From DAOUAT01 sp964551735 (GTDB taxonomy: Bacteria > Chloroflexota > Anaerolineae > CG2-30-64-16), in contig CAZKEF010000007.1 in assembly GCA_964551735.1 (NCBI GenBank), forward strand, positions 117,454 through 181,453: 64,000 nucleotides of DNA, given 5' to 3'. How positions within the stretch are numbered: the stretch's first letter is position 1; every line of letters begins with the position of its first letter. Below, piece after piece: positions 33,608 to 41,264 of the stretch. The notes below the pieces were generated by a model, which was given only the letters and a program-made list of their open reading frames with translations, ran no database searches and had not been told where the DNA came from. A program made the position numbers and the translations under genes.

Positions 33608-33647
33608 CGACCCATAGCGATTCAGGCTGCTATGGGTCGTTTACTTT
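33608..33647 (+). terminator. Terminator after tRNA-Gly
   Basis: CGACCCATAGC and GCTATGGGTCG form an 11-bp stem followed by TTTACTTT. It meets the convergent heme A synthase stop and may serve both strands. Confidence 0.85.
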
Positions 33648-34578
33648 AAGCTATCTCTTGCCTGGCCGCGGCCGCGATGCACACCAACACCGTGACCACA
33701 ACCAGCGCGGCCCAGGTCAGCGTGGCGGTGGCGACGTAAACCACCAGCAGATAGGGGCTGGTGCCCAGGGTCAACAGCGCCACGATCAGCAGAACCTCAA
33801 AAAGGAACGCCGCGGCCAGCACGGTCGCAGCACGGCGCAGCATGCGACTCCCAGACGCGCGCCGCGCCCGGATCACCAGCGCGACGATCAGCGCGCCCGC
33901 CGCCGCCGACAGGACGAGCCGGGCCACCTGGCCCGCGGCCGAAAGGTCATCCGGAAGCACGCGCCACAGCGGCCAGCCCAGGCAGCGCGTCAGCGAGCCT
34001 TCCCCCGCGACCAATACTCCGCTGACGTGCAGCGCGAATACCGCGGCCAGCGCGGCCAGGCCCAGCCGGGCGGTCGCGCTGCTTGCTGACAGCCGATCGG
34101 GCAGGTCGGGCGCGTCTCCCCGCGCCCATGCGACGGTCGCCGCCGTAACCATCAGCGCCAGCACGAGCAGCGCCGAACCGAGATCGGTCGCGGCCCAACC
34201 CCGGGACAGGCCGGTCAACACCGTCAACGCACCGAAAACGATCACCGCCAGCAGCAAGGGCAGCACCAGGGCCAGCGGCCAGCTCACCCAGCGCAGCCGC
34301 CGCGTCTTCCACCAACTCACCACGGCCGACGCCAGGATCAGCGGCGTGGTCAGTGCGGCCGCCAGGCGGTGGGTGTACTCGATGATCGAGTGCACCTGCG
34401 GCGGGGGCACGATGCGGCCATAGCAGCCGGGCCAGTCGGGGCAGCCCGCGCCCGATTCGGTGGCGCAGACGATGCCGCCCATGGCGACCAGGAAGCAGGT
34501 CATGGCGCCGGCGATCAAGAGCAAGTTGCGATGGCGCCGGCCGATGCGTGGAGCGCGGCGGGCAAGGTCCGAGTTCAT
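33646..34578 (-). CDS. ctaA: Heme A synthase-like protein (COX15/CtaA family)
   Basis: An integral membrane protein of 310 residues with about eight transmembrane segments, the family's usual count. GGIVCATESGAGCPDWPGCYG carries the paired cysteines of type CtaA proteins. It is followed by HSIIEYTHRLAAAL, with a conserved heme-ligand histidine region. A second histidine is seen in VFALHVSGVLVAGEGSLTRC. It hydroxylates/oxidises heme O to heme A for cytochrome oxidase. GGAGG lies before the ATG at 34578, so the longer ORF start is rejected. No oxidase genes are adjacent, and the second half is divergent, so the exact activity is less certain. Confidence 0.85.
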   Translation of the reverse strand: MNSDLARRAPRIGRRHRNLLLIAGAMTCFLVAMGGIVCATESGAGCPDWPGCYGRIVPPPQVHSIIEYTHRLAAALTTPLILASAVVSWWKTRRLRWVSWPLALVLPLLLAVIVFGALTVLTGLSRGWAATDLGSALLVLALMVTAATVAWARGDAPDLPDRLSASSATARLGLAALAAVFALHVSGVLVAGEGSLTRCLGWPLWRVLPDDLSAAGQVARLVLSAAAGALIVALVIRARRASGSRMLRRAATVLAAAFLFEVLLIVALLTLGTSPYLLVVYVATATLTWAALVVVTVLVCIAAAARQEIA

Positions 34579-34656
34579 AGGGCCTCCGGTCAATAGGGTT
34601 CGCGCATTGTAAACGCAAGGCGCAAAGTACGCAAAGCTTGTCGGCGCAGGCTAAAA

Positions 34657-36174
34657 CTACACCCTCGGCCCGATGACATTGATCGCAAAATCCTGCGCGC
34701 CCCACACCTCGGCGGCCGTCTGCTTGCCGTTCACCACGGCCACAACTTCGTCGAAGATGCGATGGCCGACGCTGCCGAGCGACTCGCCCTCCCCGATGAT
34801 CGGCCCGGCGTCCAGATCCATATCGCCGGCCAGGTGGCGATACATGGCGCTGTTCGTGGCGACCTTGACCACCGGCGCGATGGGGCAGCCGGCCGGCGAG
34901 CCGCGGCCGGTGGTGAAGACGACGACCTGCGCGCCGCCGGCCACCATCGCAGTCACCGATTCCGGGTCGTTGCCGGGCGTGTCCATCACGACCAGCCCGC
35001 GGCGGCCGGGCCGATGCGCATAAGGGATCGCTTCCTGGATGACCGTGCTGCCGCCCTTGGCGATGGCGCCAAGCGATTTCTCCTCTACTGTCGTCAGGCC
35101 GCCCGCGATGTTCCCCGGCGTCGGCTGGCTGCCCCGCATATCCACCCCCAAGCGCGCGGCCTCGGCCTCGCGGCCGCGCGTAAACGCGACGATCTGCTCG
35201 CCGACCGCCTGGCTGGCGCTGCGGGCGGCCAACAAGTGCTCCGCGCCGATGAACTCGGTCGTCTCCGAGAGGATGACCGTGCCGCCGGCAGCAACGAACA
35301 GATCGCTCGCCACGCCGACGGCCGGGTTCGCCGTGATGCCCGACCAGCCGTCCGACCCGCCGCATTCCAGTCCCACGATTAGCTCAGCCAAGGGGATCGG
35401 CTCACGCTGAGCGCGCTGGAGGTCTTGCAGCATGTCGCGGGCAAGGCCGAGCGCCTTGCCACAGGTCGCGCGCGTCCCGCCCTCCTCCTGGATCGTCAAT
35501 CGCAACACCGGCGCGCCCAGGCCGGCCAGCTTCTCCCCCATCTCGACCGTCGGCATGGTCTCGCAGCCCAAGCCGATCAAGATCGCCGCGCCGACGTTCG
35601 GGTGGCTGGTGAACGCTTCCAGCACGCGGCGTGACTGCGCCAGGTCATCGCCCAGTTGCGAGCAGCCCCAGGCATGGGGGAGGGCTACTACATCGGGTAG
35701 GGTCCGGCCGATGCGCTCCACGACGCTGTTGGCGCAGTGCACCGAGGAGATGACCAGCAGGTGGTTGCGCACCCCGGCCCGGCCGTCCTGGCGCCGGTAG
35801 CCCAAAAAGTGTGTGGCGGGCGCCGCGCCTGCGTTGGCGGTCTTCATCTTGAACCGCGCGGCCGAGCCCGCCGTTGGCAGGTCGTTCGCAGTCGCGCCCA
35901 AATCGCCGCGCCCGCGCAAACTCTCGACGTTATGGACGTGGACATGCGCGCCGGCCGGAATCTCGGCAACGGCCCGGCCGATCGGCTGTCCGTACTTGAA
36001 GAGAAGGCCGCCGCGCGCCACGGCGCGGCGCGCCAGTTTGTGGCCGAAGGGGATCGGCTGCATCAGGCGGATCACCTCGCCGGCGACCGCCACGACCTGC
36101 CCGGCCGGCAGATCAGCAGCGGCCACCACAACGTTGTCATCAGGATGCATCAGTAGGGTTTGCACGATCATCAC
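34657..36174 (-). CDS. uxaA: UxaA family altronate (or galactarate) dehydratase
   Basis: A 505-residue sugar-acid dehydratase. The N-terminal SAF domain (about 1-90) has DNVVVAAADLPAGQVV and IPFGHKLARRAVARG. The catalytic part begins GYRRQDGRAGVRNHLLV and contains HAWGCSQLGDD, IGLGCET, GLECGGSDGWSGITANPAVG, and GRGSPAGCPIAPVVKVATNS, with conserved Cys and His for the iron site. Full-length UxaA is close to 500 residues, so this is complete. It stands alone, without uxaB or uxaC neighbours. Related substrates such as galactarate cannot be excluded. Confidence 0.9.
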   Translation of the reverse strand: MMIVQTLLMHPDDNVVVAAADLPAGQVVAVAGEVIRLMQPIPFGHKLARRAVARGGLLFKYGQPIGRAVAEIPAGAHVHVHNVESLRGRGDLGATANDLPTAGSAARFKMKTANAGAAPATHFLGYRRQDGRAGVRNHLLVISSVHCANSVVERIGRTLPDVVALPHAWGCSQLGDDLAQSRRVLEAFTSHPNVGAAILIGLGCETMPTVEMGEKLAGLGAPVLRLTIQEEGGTRATCGKALGLARDMLQDLQRAQREPIPLAELIVGLECGGSDGWSGITANPAVGVASDLFVAAGGTVILSETTEFIGAEHLLAARSASQAVGEQIVAFTRGREAEAARLGVDMRGSQPTPGNIAGGLTTVEEKSLGAIAKGGSTVIQEAIPYAHRPGRRGLVVMDTPGNDPESVTAMVAGGAQVVVFTTGRGSPAGCPIAPVVKVATNSAMYRHLAGDMDLDAGPIIGEGESLGSVGHRIFDEVVAVVNGKQTAAEVWGAQDFAINVIGPRV

Positions 36175-36209
36175 TCCGATAGCGAAGTTGCCGGGCAGCT
36201 ACAAGGGCG

Positions 36210-36303
36210 CTACCCTAACCCCAAAAAGGGACGCGGACGAGCACGGATGAACGCGGATGCCGCATTGTTATCTCACCTGTGTCGCCCGCGACATGGACGC
36301 TGA
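36210..36303. repeat. Family E dispersed repeat
   Basis: TACCCTAACCCC, AGGGACGCGGACGAGC and ATGAACGCGGATGCCG are followed by GTCGCCCGCGACATGGACGC. The inverted form of the same order occurs at 49318-49620, and a shorter one at 57915-58010. The -10-like TATAAT of uvrA lies downstream at 36411-36416 without a clear -35. Confidence 0.75.
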
Positions 36304-36481
36304 GAGGATTGTACACGCGGACGGTTGTTTTGGGTAAGAATCCTGGCAGGGGGGTAAAGGAACCGGTCACATAGGCCGGCTGACTTTAGCCGCAGGCAGA
36401 GTGCTTGGGGTATAATGACGTTACCAAACATCTTCGGCCGGTGCGAACACGTCGTTAATGTTCAACAAAGGGCCATCAACC

Positions 36482-39085
36482 ATGTCTGAAATCATTGTCC
36501 GCGGCGCGCGGCTGCACAACCTCAAGAACGTCTCCCTGGCGCTCCCCAAGAACCGGCTGGTGGTCTTCACCGGCGTGTCGGGGTCGGGAAAATCCAGCAT
36601 GGCGTTCGACCTGCTCCACCGGGAAGGCCAGCGCCAGTACATGGAATCGCTGGGCATGGTGACCTACGAGAGCCGGCCGCCGGTGGAGGCCATCGTGGGG
36701 CTTTCCCCGTCCATCAGCGTGGACCAGCGCAACACCAACCGCTCCCCGCGTTCGACCGTGGGTACGGCCACCGACGTCTACACCTATCTGCGCGTGCTGT
36801 TCGGCCGCGCCGGGCATCGCCCCTGCCCGCAGTGCGGCGCGGATGTGCCGCCGGAGCACGAGCCGGACGAGGCGTTGGCGACGGTCTGGGAGGACGAGGA
36901 CGCGGCCGACGAGCCGGAGCAGCGCAGCGTGGTCTGTCCCCGCTGCGGCGCGACGCTGCCTGCGCTGGGCATGGCCTTTTTCTCCTTCAACAAGCCGGCC
37001 GGCGCCTGCCCTGCTTGCACAGGGCTGGGGACCGCCTACGCGCCCGACCTGGCGCGCATCCTGGACGAGACGCAGGGCCTGGCCGACGGCGGGGTGCGCA
37101 TCTGGGAGCCGGGCATGACGCCCTACTACCTCAAGACCCTGCGCGCCGCGGGCAGCTATTACGGCCTGGCGTTCGACCCCGACGCGCCCGTGGCCGCGTT
37201 CAGCCCGGCGCTGCGCGACCTGCTGCTCTACGGCGTCGAGAGCGCGGCCTTCCGGGCGCACTACCCGGCCCTTGAGCCGCCCCCGACCGTGGCTAAGGGG
37301 CGCTTCGAGGGGGTAGTCCCCATCCTGCTGCGCCGCTACGCCGAACACGCGGCCGACCAGGATGACGACTACCGGCAGAAACTAGAGCGCCTGCTGGTGC
37401 TGCGCCCCTGCGCCGCGTGCGAGGGCACGCGCCTGCGCCCCGAAGCACGCGTCGTCAGCGTCGCCGGCCGGAGCATCGTGGCGGTCTCACGGCTGTCGCT
37501 GGCCGCGCTGGCCGACTGGATCGCCGGGCTTCACAGTCCTTCGGCAGGCTCAGGACAGGCGCTCCCGGCCGAAGAGTGGCTGATCGCCGAACCCATCGTG
37601 GCCGACCTGGAGGAGCGGGTGCGCCGGCTGGTGGACGTCGGCCTGGGCTACATCACCCTCGACCGTGCGGCGCCGTCCCTGTCCGCGGGCGAAGCGCAAC
37701 GCTTGCGGCTGGCCGCCCTGCTCGGCTCCGGGCTGACCGGCGTGCTCTACGTGCTGGATGAGCCGACCATCGGCTTGCACCCGCGCGACACGGGCCGGCT
37801 GATCGCCATGCTGCGCGCCCTGCGTGACCTGGGCAATACCGTGCTGGTGATCGAGCACGACCTGGATGTGATCGCCGCGGCCGATTGGGTGGTGGACTTC
37901 GGCCCCGGCGGCGGCCGCTTCGGCGGCGAGATCGTGGCCCAGGGCCCGCCAGCCGCCATCGCCCAGGCGCCCGCCTCGCTGACCGGGCAGTACCTGGCCA
38001 TCACTGTGCCGCAATCTGCTGGATTGCGAGGGCGCGCGGCGCAATCCAGCGGATTGCGCTACAATACCTACAACACCGGCCTCACCATCCGCGGGGCGCG
38101 CGAACACAACCTCAAGGGCATCACCGTCACGCTGCCGCAGCGCGCGCTGACCGCCATCACCGGGGTGTCCGGCTCGGGCAAGTCGTCGCTGCTGTTCGAC
38201 ATCCTCGACCGGGCCGCGCGGCAGCGCTACTACGGCGCGGCCGCCGAGCCCGGCGCGCACGACGGGATTGACGGCTGGGAGCACTTCGACAAGGTCATCA
38301 CCGTGGATCAGAGCCCGCTCGGCCGCTCGATGCGCTCCAACGCGGCCACCTACACCGATGCGTTGACGCCGATCCGCGCGGCGTTCGCGGCGCAGCCGGC
38401 CGCGCGCGAACGGGGCCTGACCGCGCAGCACTTCTCCTTCAACGTGCCCGGCGGCCGCTGCGACCGTTGCGAGGGGGCCGGCGTGCTCTGGGTGGAGATG
38501 CACTTCCTGCCCGATGTGGCGGTGCGCTGCCCGGCCTGCCACGGCCGGCGCTTCAAGCGGGAGGTGTTGGCGGTGACGCACCGGGGCCACAACATCGCAG
38601 AGGTGCTCGACCTCACCATCGAGGAAGCGTTGGCGCTGTTCAGCGACGTCCCCGCGGCCGCGGCCCGCCTGGGGCTGATGGCCGACACCGGCATGGGCTA
38701 CCTCCAGCTCGGCCAGCCCGCCTCGACCTTCTCCGGCGGCGAGGCGCAGCGGGTGAAGCTGGCCAAGGAGCTGGCGCGCCGCGCCACCGGCCGCACCCTC
38801 TACCTGCTGGACGAGCCGACCACCGGCCTGCATCCCGCCGACACCGCGCGGCTGCTCCTGCTGCTCCGCCGGCTAGTGGACGCGGGCAACACCGTGGCTG
38901 TGATCGAGCACAACCTGGATGTGGTCAAGGCTGCGGATTGGGTGATCGACCTCGGCCCGGAGGGCGGGGAGGCGGGCGGCCGGATCGTCGTCGAGGGGAC
39001 GCCGGAGACGCTGGCAGCGTGCCCGGCGTCGTTCACCGGACAGAAGCTATCCCTCGTTTGCGCACAGGTGCATGCTTCGTTATAA
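36482..39085 (+). CDS. uvrA: UvrA family excinuclease ATPase with repeat insertions
   Basis: A DNA damage-recognition ATPase of the UvrA family. The 867 residues from the ATG at 36482 make it shorter than classical UvrA (about 940), suggesting a UvrA2-like paralogue. Two ABC modules are present, each with a Walker A GVSGSGKSS. The signatures are LSAGEAQRLRLA and FSGGEAQRVKLA. Zinc-finger pairs are CPQC...CPRC, CDRC and CPAC. Two short insertions disrupt normal spacing: LHSPSAGSGQALP (about residues 351-363) and QSAGLRGRAAQSSGLR between the two ABC halves. Both look repeat-derived. No uvrB or uvrC is nearby. Confidence 0.9.
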   Translation: MSEIIVRGARLHNLKNVSLALPKNRLVVFTGVSGSGKSSMAFDLLHREGQRQYMESLGMVTYESRPPVEAIVGLSPSISVDQRNTNRSPRSTVGTATDVYTYLRVLFGRAGHRPCPQCGADVPPEHEPDEALATVWEDEDAADEPEQRSVVCPRCGATLPALGMAFFSFNKPAGACPACTGLGTAYAPDLARILDETQGLADGGVRIWEPGMTPYYLKTLRAAGSYYGLAFDPDAPVAAFSPALRDLLLYGVESAAFRAHYPALEPPPTVAKGRFEGVVPILLRRYAEHAADQDDDYRQKLERLLVLRPCAACEGTRLRPEARVVSVAGRSIVAVSRLSLAALADWIAGLHSPSAGSGQALPAEEWLIAEPIVADLEERVRRLVDVGLGYITLDRAAPSLSAGEAQRLRLAALLGSGLTGVLYVLDEPTIGLHPRDTGRLIAMLRALRDLGNTVLVIEHDLDVIAAADWVVDFGPGGGRFGGEIVAQGPPAAIAQAPASLTGQYLAITVPQSAGLRGRAAQSSGLRYNTYNTGLTIRGAREHNLKGITVTLPQRALTAITGVSGSGKSSLLFDILDRAARQRYYGAAAEPGAHDGIDGWEHFDKVITVDQSPLGRSMRSNAATYTDALTPIRAAFAAQPAARERGLTAQHFSFNVPGGRCDRCEGAGVLWVEMHFLPDVAVRCPACHGRRFKREVLAVTHRGHNIAEVLDLTIEEALALFSDVPAAAARLGLMADTGMGYLQLGQPASTFSGGEAQRVKLAKELARRATGRTLYLLDEPTTGLHPADTARLLLLLRRLVDAGNTVAVIEHNLDVVKAADWVIDLGPEGGEAGGRIVVEGTPETLAACPASFTGQKLSLVCAQVHASL
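37533..37561. repeat. Short in-frame repeat in uvrA
   Basis: CAGTCCTTCGGCAGGCTCAG codes SPSAGSGQA inside the first ABC module. It reads as a self-contained insert before the conserved PAEEWLI. Confidence 0.5.
38011..38061. repeat. In-frame inverted repeat between uvrA ABC modules
   Basis: CAATCTGCTGGATTGCG and CAATCCAGCGGATTGCG are two near-identical half-palindromes. They code QSAGLR...QSSGLR in the linker preceding ITIRGAREHNL-type sequence. Confidence 0.65.
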
Positions 39086-39086
39086 T
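39058..39086 (+). promoter_or_regulatory. Promoter of the MtmB-like gene
   Basis: TTGCGC (39058-39063) and TATAAT (39081-39086) are 17 bases apart, the -10 overlapping the uvrA stop. No TPP or cobalamin riboswitch is visible in 39087-39172. Confidence 0.75.
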
Positions 39087-39172
39087 GACGTTCGGCTGGT
39101 GGCCCTCATCACGGCTAGCGCCTTCCCTTCTCAACGAACCTGTTCAAACACACAATAAACGATGGTCAGCCG

Positions 39173-40549
39173 ATGATCCTGAACTACCTTGATGTCCTCG
39201 ACCGTGCCCACGAAGGGCCGACCATTCCTGAAGCGGAGTGGGACCTGGACCACGTCGCGCTCACGACCAAGCGCCTGGTGCAGCAATATCAGATCACGTG
39301 GCAGCCAGACGTGATCATCCCCAACGATCCCGGCCTGGCAGATGCGGTCTTCGCGGCAGGCCTGGCGCTGGCCCTGGAACTGGGCGTATACAACCGGGAC
39401 ACCAATCAGGTGATGCGTTTCGACCGGGCCGAGCTGGAGGCTGGGCTGGCCGCGATGCCCCAAACCCTGGTCATGGGCGAGGGCCGGGACGCGCGCACCC
39501 TTTACGCCCGCAAGATCATGGACGGCCGACTGCCGCTGGTCTGGGCGGGCAACCCCGGTGCGCCGCACACCGAAAGCCAGTTCGTGCCCGCGGTGCTGAG
39601 CTGGGCGCAGGAGCCCATCGTAGATCTGATCACTTGCGGCTCGTTGACCGAGGTGGACGGACGGCCGGTGCGCACCGGCGGCCCAACCGAGGTGGTCGCG
39701 ACCCGGCGCGAGCTGCAATACCTGCGCCAGGTGCTGCGCCGCGCTGGCCGCGGGGGCATGGGCATGCTGGCGGGCCAGAGCAGCGTCTCCGAGCTGGGTG
39801 ATCTGGCGGTCGCACACCCCGACTACCTGAGGCCGTGCGACTCGCACCTAGTCCCCATGTTCAACGAGCTAAAGACCGATCATCGGACGTCCGTGCGCGT
39901 GACCAACGCGATCGAGTACGGGATGCGCAATGCGCTGCTGGTGTGCGTGATGGTGGGCGGCATGGCCGGCGGGCCGGCCGGCGCGGCCGTGGTCAACGTC
40001 GCCTCCTTCATCCTAGGCAATCTCACCCACCGGGCCGACTACCACCTGCTGCACCCCATCCACCTCCGGCAGATCGCCACCACGACCCGCAGTGTGCTGT
40101 GGGTGGAAAGCATCGTCCAACAGGCGTTCGCGCGCAACGCGCCGTGTATCTTCGTCACCGACATCTACCCCAAGAGCGGCGCGCTGACCCGCGAGCTGCT
40201 CTATGAGACTGCGGCCAACGCGGTCACCATCGCGGTAACCGGCGGCCACCTGGAAGGGGTGGGCGCGGCCGACGGCCTGCTGCCCCACGCGACCGGGCTG
40301 GAGTGCCGGCTGATGGGCGAGGTAGGCCGCGCGGTCACGCGGCAGGAGATGACGCTGCAGGAAGCGAACGCGCTGGTGTTACGGTTGTTGAAACGCTACG
40401 AACACGTTTTCACCGCGGCACGCGGGAATCCCGGCGTGCCGTTCGAGCAAGCCTATGACCCGGTGCGTGTGCAGCCGCGGCCCGCGTGGCTGGCGCTGTA
40501 CGAGGAGGTCAAGGCCGAGTTGCGGGCTATGGGTCTGCCAGCCCTTTAG
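39173..40549 (+). CDS. MtmB-like corrinoid methyltransferase lacking pyrrolysine
   Basis: A 458-residue protein, the same length as methanogen monomethylamine methyltransferase MtmB. It aligns by eye through EWDLDHVALTTKRLVQQY, GVYNRDTNQVMRF, GEGRDARTLYARK, GMGMLAGQSSVSELGDLA, CDSHLVPMFNELKTD and GLECRLMGEVGRAV. In MtmB the residue after GMGV is pyrrolysine 202 (recalled). Here it is Leu199, coded by a sense codon, so chemistry must differ. By analogy with non-pyrrolysine MttB relatives it may demethylate a quaternary or other methylated amine onto a corrinoid protein, but none is encoded nearby. The YkoEDC transporter follows, pointing to import of the substrate. Confidence 0.8.
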   Translation: MILNYLDVLDRAHEGPTIPEAEWDLDHVALTTKRLVQQYQITWQPDVIIPNDPGLADAVFAAGLALALELGVYNRDTNQVMRFDRAELEAGLAAMPQTLVMGEGRDARTLYARKIMDGRLPLVWAGNPGAPHTESQFVPAVLSWAQEPIVDLITCGSLTEVDGRPVRTGGPTEVVATRRELQYLRQVLRRAGRGGMGMLAGQSSVSELGDLAVAHPDYLRPCDSHLVPMFNELKTDHRTSVRVTNAIEYGMRNALLVCVMVGGMAGGPAGAAVVNVASFILGNLTHRADYHLLHPIHLRQIATTTRSVLWVESIVQQAFARNAPCIFVTDIYPKSGALTRELLYETAANAVTIAVTGGHLEGVGAADGLLPHATGLECRLMGEVGRAVTRQEMTLQEANALVLRLLKRYEHVFTAARGNPGVPFEQAYDPVRVQPRPAWLALYEEVKAELRAMGLPAL

Positions 40550-40593
40550 ACGCCTGGGGCCAGGAGTCAGGAATCAGGCGTCAGGCGTGAGTC
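40550..40593. repeat. Short-period GGCGTCAGG-like repeat
   Basis: GGGGCCAGGAGTCAGGAATC and AGGCGTCAGGCGTGAGTC units lie between the MtmB-like gene and ykoE. They resemble other short-period dispersed tracts in the window. Confidence 0.5.
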
Positions 40594-40616
40594 ATACTAT
40601 GGATATAGGAGGTTTC

Positions 40617-41264
40617 ATGGCGCTCTACATCATCGTCAACGTTCTCATTCTCATCGTCCTTGGGGCGATCGCGCGCATGGTCGGCAAGACGACCGCAGGC
40701 GCGGCCGCCGCGCGCAAGCTGAGCTATTCGACGCGCGATATCGTGATCCTGGCGATCATCGCGGCGATTGCCGGCGTCATCAACACTGGCACCGGCAACC
40801 TGTGGTACCTGGCGAACTCCTCGCTGGGCCCGCTGGGGGGCGCGCTACTGCAGGGCGCGTTCATGTGGGCCTACGTGCTGGTCATGTGGCTGGTGCGCAA
40901 GCCGGGCGCCGCGCTGCTGCTCGGTTTGGTCGAGACCGCGGTCGAAATCCTGCTGGGCAACGCGTCAGGCATCGGCACGCTGGGCTGGGGGCTGTTCCAG
41001 GGCATCGGCATCGAAGCGGTCATGGCGATGACCGGCTACCGCAAGTTTGACCTGGTCACGGCTGTCTGCGCAGGCGCGGGAGCGTCGCAGTTCGGCACCG
41101 TGTGGACCGCGATCCTGTTCGGCTGGGATCCGGCCGCGGCGCGCGATGTCTGGCTGGCGATCCCCATCAACCTGATCTCCGGCGCGGTGATCAGCGGGCT
41201 GCTCGGCTTCTTCCTGGCGCGCGCCATCGGCCGCACCGGCCTCGTCCGCTCCGCCAGCGCGTGA
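40617..41264 (+). CDS. ykoE: ECF transporter S component, YkoE family
   Basis: The substrate-binding membrane subunit of an energy-coupling-factor importer. The 215-residue protein has five to six transmembrane segments, with ILAIIAAIAGVINTGTGNLWY, LLLGLVETAVEILLGNASG and FQGIGIEAVMAMTGYRK. These are YkoE-like features. Known YkoE members are tied to thiamine or hydroxymethylpyrimidine uptake. GGAGG lies four bases before the ATG at 40617, and the longer ORF start is rejected. Its stop overlaps the next ATG (TGATG at 41262-41266). The link to an amine-methyltransferase homologue makes a methylated pyrimidine or amine substrate possible. Confidence 0.85.
   Translation: MALYIIVNVLILIVLGAIARMVGKTTAGAAAARKLSYSTRDIVILAIIAAIAGVINTGTGNLWYLANSSLGPLGGALLQGAFMWAYVLVMWLVRKPGAALLLGLVETAVEILLGNASGIGTLGWGLFQGIGIEAVMAMTGYRKFDLVTAVCAGAGASQFGTVWTAILFGWDPAAARDVWLAIPINLISGAVISGLLGFFLARAIGRTGLVRSASA

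Noticed and set aside
36411..36416. A full promoter for uvrA
   Set aside because: TATAAT is present but no -35 element lies at 15-19 bases. It is mentioned only as a -10-like box.
39087..39172. A TPP or cobalamin riboswitch ahead of the MtmB-like/YkoEDC genes
   Set aside because: The leader is about 80 bases and shows none of the conserved thi-box or cobalamin-box core sequences.
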